Assembly (NCBI RefSeq): GCF_014217805.1
Contig: NZ_CP055156.1
Location: 310,001 to 374,000 of the forward strand
Direction: 5' to 3'
DNA length: 64,000 bases
Source of the DNA: Adhaeribacter swui
Lineage (GTDB): Bacteria > Bacteroidota > Bacteroidia > Cytophagales > Hymenobacteraceae
The notes beneath the pieces were generated by a model. It was not told the origin of the DNA. It made no database searches and worked only from the letters and a program-made list of their open reading frames with translations. Positions 1 to 9,705 of this stretch are shown in pieces. A program made the position numbers and the translations under genes. How positions within the stretch are numbered: position 1 is the first letter of the stretch; every line of letters starts with the position of its first letter.

Positions 1-1256
1 TGATTAATGCTCTTAAAAACCTGCGCGATATCGGTAACTCCGTAATTGTGGTGGAGCACGACAAGGACATGATTCTGCACGCCGATCATGTGCTGGATAT
101 TGGTCCGGGGGCTGGTATTCACGGGGGCCATATCGTAGCGGCGGGTTCGCCCACCGAAATTTTTAACTCGGGCAGTTTAACCTCGCAGTATTTAAGCGGC
201 CAGAAACACATTGAAGTACGCCGGGAAAAACGGCCCGGTAATGGCAAGTTCCTGGAACTACGCGGTGCCAAAGGTCATAATTTAAAAAATCTATCGGTTA
301 CGTTTCCGTTAGGCAAATTGATTGCGGTTACCGGCGTGTCGGGCAGTGGTAAATCTACGTTAATCCACGATACTTTATTCCCGATTTTAAATCAGCATTT
401 TTTTAATGCTAAACGCGATCCGCTTGCCTACCAGGCCATCGAAGGTCTGGAGCACCTGGATAAAGTAATTGAAGTAGATCAGTCGCCGATTGGCCGTACG
501 CCGCGTTCCAATCCGGCTACGTACACCGGCATGTTCACGGATATCCGGGCTTTGTTCGCGCAATTACCCGAAGCTAAAATCCGGGGCTATTCGGCGGGAC
601 GTTTTTCTTTTAACGTAAAAGGCGGTCGCTGCGAAACCTGCGAAGGCGCCGGCATGCGCACCATCGAAATGAATTTCTTACCGGACGTATACGTACCTTG
701 CGAAACCTGCAAGGGCAAACGCTACAACCGTGAAACCCTGGAAGTACGCTTTAAAGGCAAATCCATTACCGATGTGCTGGACATGACCGTAGAAAAAGCG
801 GTAGAGTTTTTCGATAACCAGCCGCGCATTTTGCGCAAAGTGCAAATTTTAAACGAAGTAGGTTTAGGCTACATTACTTTGGGGCAACAAGCCACTACCC
901 TATCGGGCGGCGAGGCACAACGGGTAAAATTATCTACCGAGTTAGCTAAAAAAGATACCGGTAAAACGTTTTATATTCTGGATGAACCAACCACTGGTTT
1001 GCATTTCGAAGACATTAAGCATTTGGCCGATGTGATTCATAAGCTCGTGGACAAAGGCAACACGGTACTGCTCATTGAGCATAATTTGGATATGATTAAA
1101 GTTGCCGACCACATTATTGATATTGGTCCGGAAGGTGGCGACGCGGGCGGCACCATTGTGGCCCAAGGTACACCCGAAGAAGTAGCTGCCTGCAATAAAG
1201 GCTATACCGCCCGGTTCCTGCGCGAAGAATTACGTACCAGCCAATATTTGCCTTAA
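1..1256 (+). CDS. uvrA: Excinuclease ABC subunit A, C-terminal part (5' end outside window)
   Basis: UvrA is the damage-recognising ATPase of nucleotide excision repair in the cytoplasm and works with UvrB and UvrC. The reading frame is open from nt 3 with no start codon, so the gene begins upstream of the window; about 417 of the usual 930-950 residues are visible. Seen in order: the end of the first ATPase ([15 protein letters not shown]), the second Walker [10 protein letters not shown] (nt about 333-359), the zinc module CETC...CETC (nt about 645-720), the ABC signature LSGGEAQR (nt about 901-925), Walker [12 protein letters not shown] and the closing LIEHNLDMI switch. A strong hairpin terminator follows 24 bases after the stop. 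The call is secure; UvrA is the main family with this zinc-finger ABC layout. Confidence 0.97.
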   Translation, partial: INALKNLRDIGNSVIVVEHDKDMILHADHVLDIGPGAGIHGGHIVAAGSPTEIFNSGSLTSQYLSGQKHIEVRREKRPGNGKFLELRGAKGHNLKNLSVTFPLGKLIAVTGVSGSGKSTLIHDTLFPILNQHFFNAKRDPLAYQAIEGLEHLDKVIEVDQSPIGRTPRSNPATYTGMFTDIRALFAQLPEAKIRGYSAGRFSFNVKGGRCETCEGAGMRTIEMNFLPDVYVPCETCKGKRYNRETLEVRFKGKSITDVLDMTVEKAVEFFDNQPRILRKVQILNEVGLGYITLGQQATTLSGGEAQRVKLSTELAKKDTGKTFYILDEPTTGLHFEDIKHLADVIHKLVDKGNTVLLIEHNLDMIKVADHIIDIGPEGGDAGGTIVAQGTPEEVAACNKGYTARFLREELRTSQYLP

Positions 1257-1280
1257 GATACTTTTGCTGAATGAAGCTGT

Positions 1281-1326
1281 AGCAGCCGTTGTGCTTTCAA
1301 ATAGAAACGCAACGGCTGCTTTTTTT
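1281..1326 (+). terminator. Rho-independent terminator after uvrA
   Basis: An 11-bp perfect stem (AGCAGCCGTTG / CAACGGCTGCT) is followed directly by a run of seven T, 24 bases past the uvrA stop. Confidence 0.9.
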
Positions 1327-1646
1327 AAAATTATTTTATTTCACCTGGTTTCTCGCTGTAATGCACCCTTGTGGCAAACGCCACTCTAGCTATCATCTTA
1401 AATTACATCTACTTATATACCAGTAAATTACAACACATACTTTCAGTAATTTTTTTTCAAACTAACTTATTTAAAAGCTTTTAATTTTTGTTTATTACTT
1501 TAATTTTTAATTATTTTTAAAAAAGACGGAAATATTAATCTTTAATATATTTCGTTCGTACTAGTGAAAAATTTAATTTACCGCGTAATTTCTGAGTTCG
1601 ACTTTTCAGCTTTCGTCAGATATTATTAGTGAGGAGAATTTCCTAG
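1327..1646. other. AT-rich intergenic region
   Basis: No open frame is convincing here. It should carry the promoter of the small gene at 1647; a weak Bacteroidota -7-like box (TATATTTC, one mismatch to TAnnTTTG) lies near 1547. A GAGGAG sequence at 1631-1636 is a rare Shine-Dalgarno-like match for this window. Confidence 0.4.
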
Positions 1647-1943
1647 ATGAAAGAGACTACCTTTTTAAATTTAATTACCACCAACACCGGCCAGCAGTAC
1701 GTTATCGATCACCTGGACCAGGTTGCTTTAGGCATTGTAAGCAATACGAGTGCTACTTCTAACCCGGCTTTTATTCCTACCACTTACTCCGTGTATAAAA
1801 CCATTATTGCAGACGAGTACTTGCTGGAAATAACCCAATACAACAGCGACGAAGATACCCTGCATACCTCTTACCAGGTTATTTCGGAAGAAGAAGCTTT
1901 ACCGTACCTGGATAATGGCAATACCAATATGCTATTCTATTAA
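1647..1943 (+). CDS. Small acidic hypothetical protein, 98 aa
   Basis: I do not recognise this protein. It is 98 residues, acidic, without a signal peptide or membrane segment, with several D/E-rich turns (NSDEDT, SEEEALPYLDNG) and a hydrophobic middle (VYKTIIADEYLLEITQY) that would suit a small beta-rich cytoplasmic fold. The start is chosen because GAGGAG lies 10 bases upstream and no opposing frame competes. It stands alone between the uvrA terminator and convergent genes. Codon use looks like that of its neighbours, which favours a real gene over a chance frame. Confidence 0.7.
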   Translation: MKETTFLNLITTNTGQQYVIDHLDQVALGIVSNTSATSNPAFIPTTYSVYKTIIADEYLLEITQYNSDEDTLHTSYQVISEEEALPYLDNGNTNMLFY

Positions 1944-2274
1944 TTTTATATAGACACAAGTATCAAGATATTAGATGTTAGACTTTTGCTAATTAACCAA
2001 CTTAATATCAATAATTTATTGCACCAATTCCGACATTGAGGATACAAAATTAAATTTGTCCAGTTACTTAAATACTAAAACTTTCTTAAAAAAACTGGTA
2101 ACAAGAACATTCCTACTTGAAACCCAAAGGTTTTGCTTTAATGCCGCAGTGGGGCTTACGGTGCCGAAATTTGTGTTTTCACAAACTTCTTCTACTTCTT
2201 TCTATTTTTACCGGTTAATTTATTAACCCAAATTCCCTTTAATAAACTATCCAATTTTTAAATTTAAAGCAACA
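1944..2274. other. Intergenic region between convergent genes
   Basis: AT-rich, no gene seen. It includes a stretch at about 1953-1990 (ACAAGTATCAAGATATTAGA...) with the same low-complexity 'AAGTATCAAG/TTAGA' words seen in other gaps of this window. Confidence 0.4.
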
Positions 2275-2303
2275 AAAAAGCCGAAGCTGTGGCCCCGGCT
2301 TTT
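2275..2303 (-). terminator. Terminator of the DUF4142 gene
   Basis: The AAAAGCCG ... CGGCTTTT stem is flanked by A and T runs, 20 bases beyond the stop of the minus-strand gene; it could work in both directions. Confidence 0.7.
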
Positions 2304-2322
2304 CTCTGTTTTTTAAAAATTT

Positions 2323-2931
2323 TTATTTTGATGCTACTTTGTCATTCGCTTTTTTAGCCATATCTAAGTGCATTTTAAGTACCGGTAAAGTTTTGGTGGC
2401 AAACCCTTTTACATCCGGGTCTTCCATATTGCTAGCTTTTTCAAACTCGGCAATATCTTTCTGGTGATCTTCCACCATCATGCTCATGTAGTGCTTGTCA
2501 AAATCAGCGCCCGACAGTTTCGATAGTTCGTCTACGTGTTTCTGATGCTCTGCCAGCAGTTCTACAGGTAAGGTTACATTTTTAGAAGCGGCCACGGTTT
2601 TTAGCTCGCTGTTGGCTTTACCATGGTCTTCTTCCATTTTCTTACCAAAAGCTTTCACATCGGCGTTGCTGCCTTTTTCCTGCGCCATTTTACCCAACGT
2701 AACTTCCATCATACCACCGCTGGCGGCTTTCAGCATAAAGTCGTTTGCGGGCGTGCTGGTTGGTGTTTCGTTCATGGTAGAATCGGTAGTACTGGCGGCG
2801 GAGCTATCTTCTCCCGATCCGGATAAGTTATCGGTGGCAGCAGTTTCGGTACTTGCTTTTGGATTCGAATCACAGCCGTAACCTACCACTAAGGCAAATG
2901 CTAGCAGTCCATTACAAATTATCTTTTTCAT
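2323..2931 (-). CDS. DUF4142 domain lipoprotein
   Basis: This is a 202-residue exported protein. Residues 1-20 form a lipoprotein signal ending at Cys20 (VVGYGC), so it is probably anchored in the periplasm or outer membrane. A Ser/Thr/Asp-rich linker (about 25-62) is followed by a helical DUF4142 domain of ferritin-like fold (about 63-200) with the usual EEDHGKAN and MVEDHQKDIAEFEKA helices. The family is common and often multicopy in soil Bacteroidota; its role is not established, although it is often linked to stress. The gene is monocistronic with its own terminator. Confidence 0.9.
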   Translation of the reverse strand: MKKIICNGLLAFALVVGYGCDSNPKASTETAATDNLSGSGEDSSAASTTDSTMNETPTSTPANDFMLKAASGGMMEVTLGKMAQEKGSNADVKAFGKKMEEDHGKANSELKTVAASKNVTLPVELLAEHQKHVDELSKLSGADFDKHYMSMMVEDHQKDIAEFEKASNMEDPDVKGFATKTLPVLKMHLDMAKKANDKVASK

Positions 2932-3025
2932 AGGTTTACTTTTTTAGCTTTGTAAATTCCGTTTTTTAAAAAATCTTTTCCCTCTATACGCAGCTATTGC
3001 TATTACGTTTTACTAGTACTAGCAC

Positions 3026-3805
3026 TTAATTCCCTGTAAACCGGGGGCTTCTTTTTTCCAGAAAAGCCGCCACGCCTTCCCGGAAATCGGTAGTTTTTCC
3101 AGCAATCTCCTGGCACTCGGCTTCTAAATCCAGCATTTCGTGCAGCGTAGCACTGCCGGACTGCTGCAGCATTTTTTTAATTAAACCAATAGCTTTGGTG
3201 GGTGCGGCGGCGTAACGTTCGGCTAGTTGTTGCACGGTTTTATCGAGAGCTTCGGCGGTAACCACCTGGTTTACCAAACCTAGTTCCAGGGCATCGTGCG
3301 CGTTTATTTTTGTACCCAAGGTGCATAATTCAAAAGCTTTTAACGAGCCTACCATACGAGGCAGGAAAAAAGAAGCTCCCGAATCGGGCACCAAACCAAT
3401 GTTTATAAACAACTGACTTAAACTGGCCGCCTCCGAAGCAATAATTACATCGCAAGCCAACACCAACGAACAACCTGCCCCGGCGGCCACGCCGTTTAAC
3501 TTGCCAATTATTGGTTTGGGCAAATCGCGCATAGACCGGATTATAGGGTTATATCGTTGATGTAAGGCATCAGCCAGAGATTGATTGGTTAACAGAGATG
3601 TTTCTTTTAAATCCTGACCGGAACAAAATGCTTTTCCCGTACCGGTAAATATTAACGCTCTTACCTCCGGATTAGCAGCTACCTCGTCTAAAGCAACCTT
3701 TAGTTCTTCGGTGAGTTTTTCGTTTACCGCATTAAATACTTCCGGGCGATTTAAGGTAATGGTGGCAATGTTATTGGCGAGAGTTAAAAGCAGCGTTTCG
3801 TACAT
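3026..3805 (-). CDS. Enoyl-CoA hydratase/isomerase (PaaG-like)
   Basis: A crotonase-fold protein of 259 residues, the normal family length. The N-terminal ITLNRPEVFNAVN, the oxyanion-hole segments FCSGQDLKE (about 60-68) and NGVAAGAGCSL (about 104-114), and the GLVPDSGASFFLPR segment (about 137-150) are typical of the PaaG group, which isomerises ring-epoxidised phenylacetyl-CoA or shifts double bonds of enoyl-CoA. No other phenylacetate (paa) genes are adjacent, so the substrate cannot be fixed and general fatty-acid oxidation is equally possible. It is a cytoplasmic single-gene unit. Confidence 0.9.
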   Translation of the reverse strand: MYETLLLTLANNIATITLNRPEVFNAVNEKLTEELKVALDEVAANPEVRALIFTGTGKAFCSGQDLKETSLLTNQSLADALHQRYNPIIRSMRDLPKPIIGKLNGVAAGAGCSLVLACDVIIASEAASLSQLFINIGLVPDSGASFFLPRMVGSLKAFELCTLGTKINAHDALELGLVNQVVTAEALDKTVQQLAERYAAAPTKAIGLIKKMLQQSGSATLHEMLDLEAECQEIAGKTTDFREGVAAFLEKRSPRFTGN

Positions 3806-3941
3806 ATAAACCTGATTTTTAAATAATTACTAAGTGTACTAAAACTAGTTAATTCTGCAGGGATAAACACTTATTCTGGTTTATTTCTCTAAATAAAAAG
3901 AGGCAATTTATTATCCCTGATTTTTATTTAGCTTTACCTGA

Positions 3942-5375
3942 ATGAAAACGGCGGTTACCCAGAAGTTAGTTTTTTCTTTGCGGCAAACGTTTCAGCGTTT
4001 TGGTTGGATGAACGCCAGCTTACTTGTACTAAGCGCAGCCCTTGTTCCTTTCTTAATTTTATCTTTTTATAGTCAGCCATTTGCCGATGATTTTTGGCTC
4101 ACGAGTTTGGCTAAGGAAAAAGGAATTTGGCAAGCTCAATTAGAAATTAGAAAAACCTGGAGCGGCCGTTATTTTGCCATGTTTTTGGGCAGTGTAAATC
4201 CTTTGGTTTATAACTCTTTAACCGGCTATAAACTTCTACCTTTTTTACTTATTCTTTTTACCCTGGCGGCCCTTTATTTTCTTATAAGCCGCATTATTCC
4301 GGGCACTTCTTTAAAGAAAAAAATATTTTTTGCCTTGCTTTTGCAAGTACTTTATTTAGGTTTTATGCCCGCCATTGCCTCAGGGTATTATTGGATGTCG
4401 AGCGCTTTAAATTACCAGACGGCCCTTATTTGCCTGCTTTTACTGGCAGCGGGTTTAATTAACTACCAACAAAAACGAAACTTCTGGCAACAAACAAATT
4501 ATATTATAGGCTTATCTTTTTTAATTTTTGCCGGTGTTGGCTGCAATGAATTAAGCATGGTTTTTATTCTGGAAGGTTTGCTTACCTTGCTTCTGGTAGA
4601 TTATTGGCGATATAAACGCGTTAATAAGTTGCTATTGTACTATCTGCTTTTGGCTTTTAGCTGCAGTTTGCTGGTTATCTTTAGTTATGGCAATTTAGCC
4701 CGGCTGCAAACACACCCGAACCATAGCAATTTAATGTACTCGTTTACTTATGCCGTGGCGGTTACGGTAAACAACACCAGTAACTACTTAACTTTATCTC
4801 CCATCTTACTTTTAACAGTTTTATTTGTTCCGGTAAGCCATAAATTTTTTAAAAACAGAAAATTTTTAAAAATTCCGCATCCGGTTGTTACTACGGCCCT
4901 ATTGTACCTGCTTATTTTTCAGTGTTTTTTTGTTATCTACTGGAACCGGGGCATGCACGCGCCCATCTGGACCCAAAATTTTATTTATTTTATTTTCCTG
5001 ATCGGGTGGTTTGCCAACGTAGCGCTAATTGTAAAATACTACCAGAATACGCTAGAAAATTACCTGCCCCAACTACCCGTTTATGCCCAAACCTTATTAG
5101 TAGCCGCTTGCTTTCTGTTGATTTTTCATAACAAACAATCTAATGTACGAACGGCTTATATTGATTGGTTAAGTGGCGAAGCTGCTGCTTACGACCAGGA
5201 ATTAAAAAGCCGGGATAATTTTTTAAAAAACAGTAGGTGTTCTCTTTGCCAAATAAAAGATTTAACGCACCAACCCAAATCCATTTATTTCCGCCAGGAA
5301 CCCGAAATAAGCGAATGGGAAAACGATTTAAATGCCCGGTATTATGGCAAAAAATTAATTACAATACAGGAATAA
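3942..5375 (+). CDS. Polytopic membrane protein, DUF6056/glucosyltransferase-like
   Basis: 477 residues with about ten or eleven hydrophobic segments (first at about 22-43) and a soluble C-terminal tail of about 80 residues. The first periplasmic loop has PFADDFW and WSGRYFAMF, an acidic-pair loop typical of the DUF6056 family, which resembles GT-C membrane glycosyltransferases that use lipid-linked sugars. The function is inferred only from that resemblance. No polysaccharide genes are adjacent. The start is the first Met before the amphipathic leader; a weak TAGCTTTA box lies just upstream. Confidence 0.75.
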   Translation: MKTAVTQKLVFSLRQTFQRFGWMNASLLVLSAALVPFLILSFYSQPFADDFWLTSLAKEKGIWQAQLEIRKTWSGRYFAMFLGSVNPLVYNSLTGYKLLPFLLILFTLAALYFLISRIIPGTSLKKKIFFALLLQVLYLGFMPAIASGYYWMSSALNYQTALICLLLLAAGLINYQQKRNFWQQTNYIIGLSFLIFAGVGCNELSMVFILEGLLTLLLVDYWRYKRVNKLLLYYLLLAFSCSLLVIFSYGNLARLQTHPNHSNLMYSFTYAVAVTVNNTSNYLTLSPILLLTVLFVPVSHKFFKNRKFLKIPHPVVTTALLYLLIFQCFFVIYWNRGMHAPIWTQNFIYFIFLIGWFANVALIVKYYQNTLENYLPQLPVYAQTLLVAACFLLIFHNKQSNVRTAYIDWLSGEAAAYDQELKSRDNFLKNSRCSLCQIKDLTHQPKSIYFRQEPEISEWENDLNARYYGKKLITIQE

Positions 5376-5460
5376 GCCCCTTCCCAACAAGGTTATCTAA
5401 TTACATTCGGCCAATCTTGTCTGTTTATTTTAATTAAGAAAATTTTTAAAAACTTACCAA

Positions 5461-5498
5461 AACAAAAAGCCCACTGCTGAAACAGTGGGCTTTTTGTT
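5461..5498. terminator. Bidirectional terminator
   Basis: A perfect 16-bp stem (AACAAAAAGCCCACTG / CAGTGGGCTTTTTGTT) with a 6-base loop has an A run on one side and a T run on the other. It lies between the convergent membrane protein gene and asnS and can serve both. Confidence 0.9.
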
Positions 5499-5501
5499 AA
5501 A

Positions 5502-5545
5502 TATCAAAAGTCTAGTATCCAGTGTCTAGATACCAGCATCTAAAT
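5502..5545. repeat. Short intergenic low-complexity repeat
   Basis: Repeated words TCTAGTATCCAGTG / TCTAGATACCAGCATCTA fill the gap beyond the terminator. They match the style of other imperfect intergenic palindromes in this window (6945-7040, 11796-11907). Confidence 0.4.
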
Positions 5546-5546
5546 T

Positions 5547-6935
5547 TTAAAATTCTGCGCTTTTGGGGAAACGTGGGAAAGGAATAACGTCGCGGATGTT
5601 GCCCATACCGGTAACAAAAAGAATTAAGCGCTCGAAGCCTAAACCAAAGCCCGCGTGCGGTGCGGTACCAAATTTACGCAGTTCCAGGTACCACCACAAT
5701 TCTTCTTCGTGGATGCCCATTTCCTGCACCCGGGCCAACAGTTTCTCGTAATTTTCTTCGCGTTGCGAGCCACCAATAATTTCGCCGATACCCGGAAACA
5801 GCACATCCATGGCCCTTACGGTTTTGCCATCTTCGTTTTGTTTCATGTAAAACGCTTTAATGTGTTTTGGGTAGTTAATCAGGATTACCGGTTTTTTAAA
5901 ATGTTTCTCTACTAAATACCGTTCATGCTCGCTTTGCAAATCAGTACCCCACTCTACCGGGAATTCAAATTTTTGCTTAGCCGTTTTTAAAATTTCGACG
6001 GCCTCCGTATACTCCAGTCGTTCAAAGTTGTTGGTAACCACAAAGTTCAGGCGGTTCAACAATTCCTTGTCGTACATATCATTTAAAAACTGCAGGTCGT
6101 CTTTGCAGTTATTGAGGGCGTACATTACCAAAAATTTTAAAAAATCTTCGGCCAGGTCCATGTTGTCGGTCAGGTCATAAAAAGCCATTTCGGGCTCAAT
6201 CATCCAGAACTCGGCCAGGTGGCGAGTAGTGTTGGAGTTTTCGGCCCGGAAGGTAGGCCCAAACGTATAAATTTCGCCCAAAGCCATAGCGGCTACTTCG
6301 CCTTCTAATTGCCCCGATACCGTTAGGTTAGTAGATTTACCAAAAAAGTCCTGAGAAAAATCAACGGCACCAGTTTCGGTTTTGGGTGGGTTAGCCACAT
6401 CCAGGGTAGTTACCCGAAACATCTGACCCGCTCCTTCGGCATCGGAACCCGTAATAATAGGCGTTTGCACGTAGAAAAAGCCTTTGTCATTAAAATATTT
6501 ATGTACCGCGTACGACATCGCGTGCCGGATACGCAGTACCGCCCCAAAGGTGTTGGTGCGCGGCCGCAAGTGCGCAATTTCGCGCAGAAACTCCAGCGAG
6601 TGGCCTTTCTTCTGCAAAGGGTAAGTTTCTACATCGGCAAGGCCTAGAACCTCAATGGTTTTGGCTTGCACCTCCACCGTTTGCCCTTTACCCTGCGACT
6701 CCACCAGGGTACCCGTAACAGCCACGCAGGCGCCGGTAGTAATATCTTTTAAACTTTCCTCGTTAAACTGCTGCACATCGGCTACTACCTGCATGTTGTT
6801 AATTGTAGAGCCATCGTTTACGGCAATAAAATTCACAAATTTGTTTCCGCGCTTGGTGCGCACCCATCCTTTTAGTAATACATCCTGCCCTACAGCAGTT
6901 CCTTGCAGCAATTCGGCAACTTTGGTTCGTTTCAT
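5547..6935 (-). CDS. asnS: Asparagine--tRNA ligase
   Basis: A class IIb aminoacyl-tRNA synthetase that charges tRNA-Asn with asparagine. It is 462 residues, typical of bacterial AsnS. An N-terminal OB-fold anticodon-binding domain (about 1-110, [18 protein letters not shown]) is followed by the catalytic core. Motif 2 is [21 protein letters not shown] near residue 228, and motif 3 [10 protein letters not shown] is near residue 432. The [12 protein letters not shown] version and [12 protein letters not shown] separate it from AspRS and LysRS. A -7-like TTACTTTG lies on the minus strand at about 7049-7056. No unusual changes are seen. Confidence 0.97.
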   Translation of the reverse strand: MKRTKVAELLQGTAVGQDVLLKGWVRTKRGNKFVNFIAVNDGSTINNMQVVADVQQFNEESLKDITTGACVAVTGTLVESQGKGQTVEVQAKTIEVLGLADVETYPLQKKGHSLEFLREIAHLRPRTNTFGAVLRIRHAMSYAVHKYFNDKGFFYVQTPIITGSDAEGAGQMFRVTTLDVANPPKTETGAVDFSQDFFGKSTNLTVSGQLEGEVAAMALGEIYTFGPTFRAENSNTTRHLAEFWMIEPEMAFYDLTDNMDLAEDFLKFLVMYALNNCKDDLQFLNDMYDKELLNRLNFVVTNNFERLEYTEAVEILKTAKQKFEFPVEWGTDLQSEHERYLVEKHFKKPVILINYPKHIKAFYMKQNEDGKTVRAMDVLFPGIGEIIGGSQREENYEKLLARVQEMGIHEEELWWYLELRKFGTAPHAGFGLGFERLILFVTGMGNIRDVIPFPRFPKSAEF

Positions 6936-6944
6936 GTTTTTATT

Positions 6945-7040
6945 GGTATCGGGTAGCAGGTTGCAAGTATCAGGACTATACAGATAAAAGTTTCGTTATA
7001 CTCTCAGGTCTTGCTACCTAATACTTATTACCTGCTACTA
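6945..7040. repeat. Imperfect inverted repeat between asnS and rpoN
   Basis: GTAGCAGGTTGCAAGTATC on the left is matched by the reverse complement of the right side (GTAGCAGGTAATAAGTATT), giving a long imperfect hairpin in the divergent asnS/rpoN gap. It looks like a small non-coding intergenic repeat rather than a terminator, since both genes start here. Confidence 0.5.
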
Positions 7041-7098
7041 ATTCAGCACAAAGTAACGATATTTTAACCTTTTTTTTAGAAGACCAGTAAAAATATCA

Positions 7099-7106
7099 TA
7101 TTTTTG
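7099..7106 (+). promoter_or_regulatory. Putative -7 box of rpoN
   Basis: TATTTTTG fits the Bacteroidota consensus TAnnTTTG and lies 36 bases before the rpoN ATG. No clear -33 TTTG is visible at the right distance, so this is only a candidate. Confidence 0.35.
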
Positions 7107-7142
7107 AAAAGCCAACTAATCCGCCGGTAAGATGGCGCTCAT

Positions 7143-8663
7143 ATGCAAAGACTTGATTTAAAACAACTTTTATCTCAGAAACTGTCGCCGCAGCAGATCC
7201 AGTTTATTAAACTGTTGCAGATTCCGACGGCCGAACTGGAAATGCGGATAAAAGAAGAGATGGAGATGAACCCTGCCCTGGAAGAAGGTCCGGACGATGA
7301 CAAAGAAAGATCTGACGATGAGGATAGTGACAACGACGATGATTTTGACGCCGATGATAGCCTCGATGAAGATTTTGACGATGGCAACGCCGATGATACC
7401 TACGACAGTGTGGAAGATAACATTGTTGACGATGGCGGCGATTTAGATTTAGACGATTACCTGCACTCCGACGAAATTGCCGGTTATAAAATGCAGGGCG
7501 ATGGTCCCGGCGAAGACGAAGACCGGGAAATGCCTCTGGCGGGCACCAGTTCCTTAATTGATTCGTTGCTGGATCAGTTGGGCTTTTTAAACCTGAACGA
7601 GGAACAGGAAGCCATTGGCATGCAACTGATTGGCAGCATTGATAACGACGGCTACATCCGGCGCGAACTCAGTTCTATTGCCAACGATTTAGCTTTTTCG
7701 CAAAACATTGAAGCTACCGAAGATGAAATAGAGGCCGTACTTCGGAAAATTCAAACGTTTGACCCGGCCGGTATTGCTGCCCGCGATTTACAGGAATGTT
7801 TGTTACTGCAACTAGAGCGCCTCGACCAAGACGAATTTACCGAAACTGCCGAACGGATTATTGATGAGTGCTACGATGAATTTACCAAGAAGCACTACGA
7901 AAAAATTCAGTCGCGGCTGGATATTGATGATTTTGAGCTGAAGCAAGCTATTAATATTATTTTAAAATTAAACCCCAAACCAGGCGGGTCGGATGCCGGT
8001 GCGGGCAAACCGCAGTACATTATTCCGGATTTTATCTTGACGATGGAAAACGGGCAGTTTAATTTAACCTTAAACTCGCGCAACGCCCCGGATTTACGCA
8101 TTAGCCGGGAGTACGCCGATATGTTTGAGGCCTATGATAAGAGCGCCAAGAAAGATAAAAAGCTAAAAGAAACAGTAACGTTTGTAAAGCAAAAGCTCGA
8201 TGCGGCCAAATGGTTTATCGATGCCATTAAACAACGCCAGCAAACTTTGCTGCGCACCATGGAAGCCATTGTAAAACGCCAGCGCGAGTTTTTCCTGGAA
8301 GGCGACGAAAGCAAGCTGCGCCCCATGATCCTGAAAGACATTGCCGAAGACATCGGCATGGATATTTCTACTATTTCGCGGGTAGCCAACAGCAAAAGCG
8401 TACAAACTGAGTTCGGCGTCTATCCGCTAAAATATTTCTTCTCCGAAGGCATTGCCACCGACTCCGGCGAAGATGCCAGCAGCCGGGAAGTAAAACACAT
8501 TCTCAAAGAAATTATTGACAAGGAAAACAAAAAGAAACCTTTATCGGACGATAAGCTGGAAAAAATGCTGAACGAAAAAGGCTACAACATTGCCCGCCGC
8601 ACTGTAGCCAAATACCGCGAACAGCTCAACATTCCCGTAGCCCGATTGAGAAAAGAGTTATAA
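7143..8663 (+). CDS. rpoN: RNA polymerase sigma-54 factor
   Basis: Sigma-54 directs RNA polymerase to -24/-12 promoters and needs AAA+ activators. The 506-residue protein has the complete layout: region I (1-50, LKQLLSQKLSPQQIQFIKLLQIPTAEL), a long Asp/Glu-rich region II (about 55-135), the core-binding domain (about 140-330), the DNA-binding domain with DISTISRVANSK (about 410-421), and the RpoN box ARRTVAKYR (about 484-492) close to the C-terminus. The acidic linker is long, which is common in Bacteroidota. It is transcribed divergently from asnS. No sigma-54 activator gene is found in the window. Confidence 0.97.
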   Translation: MQRLDLKQLLSQKLSPQQIQFIKLLQIPTAELEMRIKEEMEMNPALEEGPDDDKERSDDEDSDNDDDFDADDSLDEDFDDGNADDTYDSVEDNIVDDGGDLDLDDYLHSDEIAGYKMQGDGPGEDEDREMPLAGTSSLIDSLLDQLGFLNLNEEQEAIGMQLIGSIDNDGYIRRELSSIANDLAFSQNIEATEDEIEAVLRKIQTFDPAGIAARDLQECLLLQLERLDQDEFTETAERIIDECYDEFTKKHYEKIQSRLDIDDFELKQAINIILKLNPKPGGSDAGAGKPQYIIPDFILTMENGQFNLTLNSRNAPDLRISREYADMFEAYDKSAKKDKKLKETVTFVKQKLDAAKWFIDAIKQRQQTLLRTMEAIVKRQREFFLEGDESKLRPMILKDIAEDIGMDISTISRVANSKSVQTEFGVYPLKYFFSEGIATDSGEDASSREVKHILKEIIDKENKKKPLSDDKLEKMLNEKGYNIARRTVAKYREQLNIPVARLRKEL

Positions 8664-8667
8664 AAGA

Positions 8668-8810
8668 ATTAAAAATTAGAAATTAAAAATTAGAAATGAG
8701 TGATTTTTCTGTTGTTTAAACTAATTTGCCCGCGTAAATAAACTTAAACATTGAATTACAGATATTTGTTAAACTTACAATTTCTATTTTTTAATTTCTA
8801 ATTCATAATT
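8668..8810. repeat. Tandem and inverted AT repeat after rpoN
   Basis: A 14-bp unit (ATTAAAAATTAGAA) occurs twice in tandem at about 8669-8696, and a partly complementary copy (TTTCTATTTTTTAATTTCTAATT) lies at about 8780-8802, just before the next gene. The arms can fold into a long AT-only hairpin. Such 'AATTAGAAATTAAAA' gaps are a style of non-coding repeat; no protein is encoded. Confidence 0.5.
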
Positions 8811-8818
8811 ACTTTTAA

Positions 8819-9436
8819 GTGAACCGAACGTTGGCGCAGCTATTATCCGTTGTTTTTCATCCGTTGCTCGTTCCTAGTTACTTGTACTACCTGCTCTTAT
8901 ACGTCATGCCCGATTCCATGCTTACTTTTCCGTTGGTGAGCCGTTGGTTGGTGATGTTACTTGTTTTCTTTTCTACTTTTTTAATTCCGGTTTTAGGCAC
9001 CTTGGCTTTGGTACGTACGGGTTACGTAAAATCGATGTTGGCCGAGGAACGTAGCGAGCGCAGCTATCCTTTGTTTTTTACCACAGTTTGTTTTGCCATG
9101 GCTACCTACATGTTTTACCGCGAACAAGTTTTTGATGATATATTGTACGTGATTATGGCGGTTATTACGTTGGCAGTTTTTTCTACGTTTATAATTTCAC
9201 AATTCTGGAAAATAAGTGCGCATAGTGTGGGCATGGGCGGAGCTTTAGGATTTATAATGTTGTTGCATACCTGGCAACCCGAGCAACGCAGCCTGTATTT
9301 GGTTTCCGGTACTATTTTAATCAGCGGCGCGGTTTTATCGGCTAGGTTAGCTCTGGATGCGCACACGCCTTCCCAGGTTTACGCCGGTTTTTTCCTGGGT
9401 TTAAGCCTCAGCGCCGGTATTGGCCTGCTCGCCTAA
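8819..9436 (+). CDS. PAP2-like membrane phosphatase-family protein
   Basis: 205 residues, essentially all membrane: about six hydrophobic helices. The C-terminal ARLALDAHTPSQVYAGFFLG corresponds to the last PAP2 (phosphatidic acid phosphatase type 2) motif region as found in small Bacteroidota homologues, but the first phosphatase motif (KxxxxxxRP) is not evident, so catalytic activity is uncertain. The start is GTG; no in-frame ATG fits better because the hydrophobic N-terminus begins directly (VVFHPLLVPSYLYYLLLY). It lies behind the AT repeat that follows rpoN and is probably a separate unit. Confidence 0.75.
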   Translation: MNRTLAQLLSVVFHPLLVPSYLYYLLLYVMPDSMLTFPLVSRWLVMLLVFFSTFLIPVLGTLALVRTGYVKSMLAEERSERSYPLFFTTVCFAMATYMFYREQVFDDILYVIMAVITLAVFSTFIISQFWKISAHSVGMGGALGFIMLLHTWQPEQRSLYLVSGTILISGAVLSARLALDAHTPSQVYAGFFLGLSLSAGIGLLA

Positions 9437-9705
9437 TTTTCTATTTGCATAACTCATTCAACTAAATTTTTAAATTTTTCTGATTTTATAATTTAGTAGC
9501 CTTGTCCGATTACAAATAACGTAACAGTCAATCCCGGCCATTCGAACTGGAACAGAATGGCTCAGTTCCGAAGGGGATCTTTTCTTAACCCGAACGCACG
9601 TTTATTAATAATTACGTGCCTGTTCAACGTAATCTCTTGTAACCTCAGTCGTATTTGTAACTAAATTCCATCACTACTGTTATCTCACTGACAAAAATTT
9701 TAAAA

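Noticed and set aside
7175-7387. Ser-rich minus-strand frame
   Set aside because: Antisense shadow of the acidic linker of rpoN.
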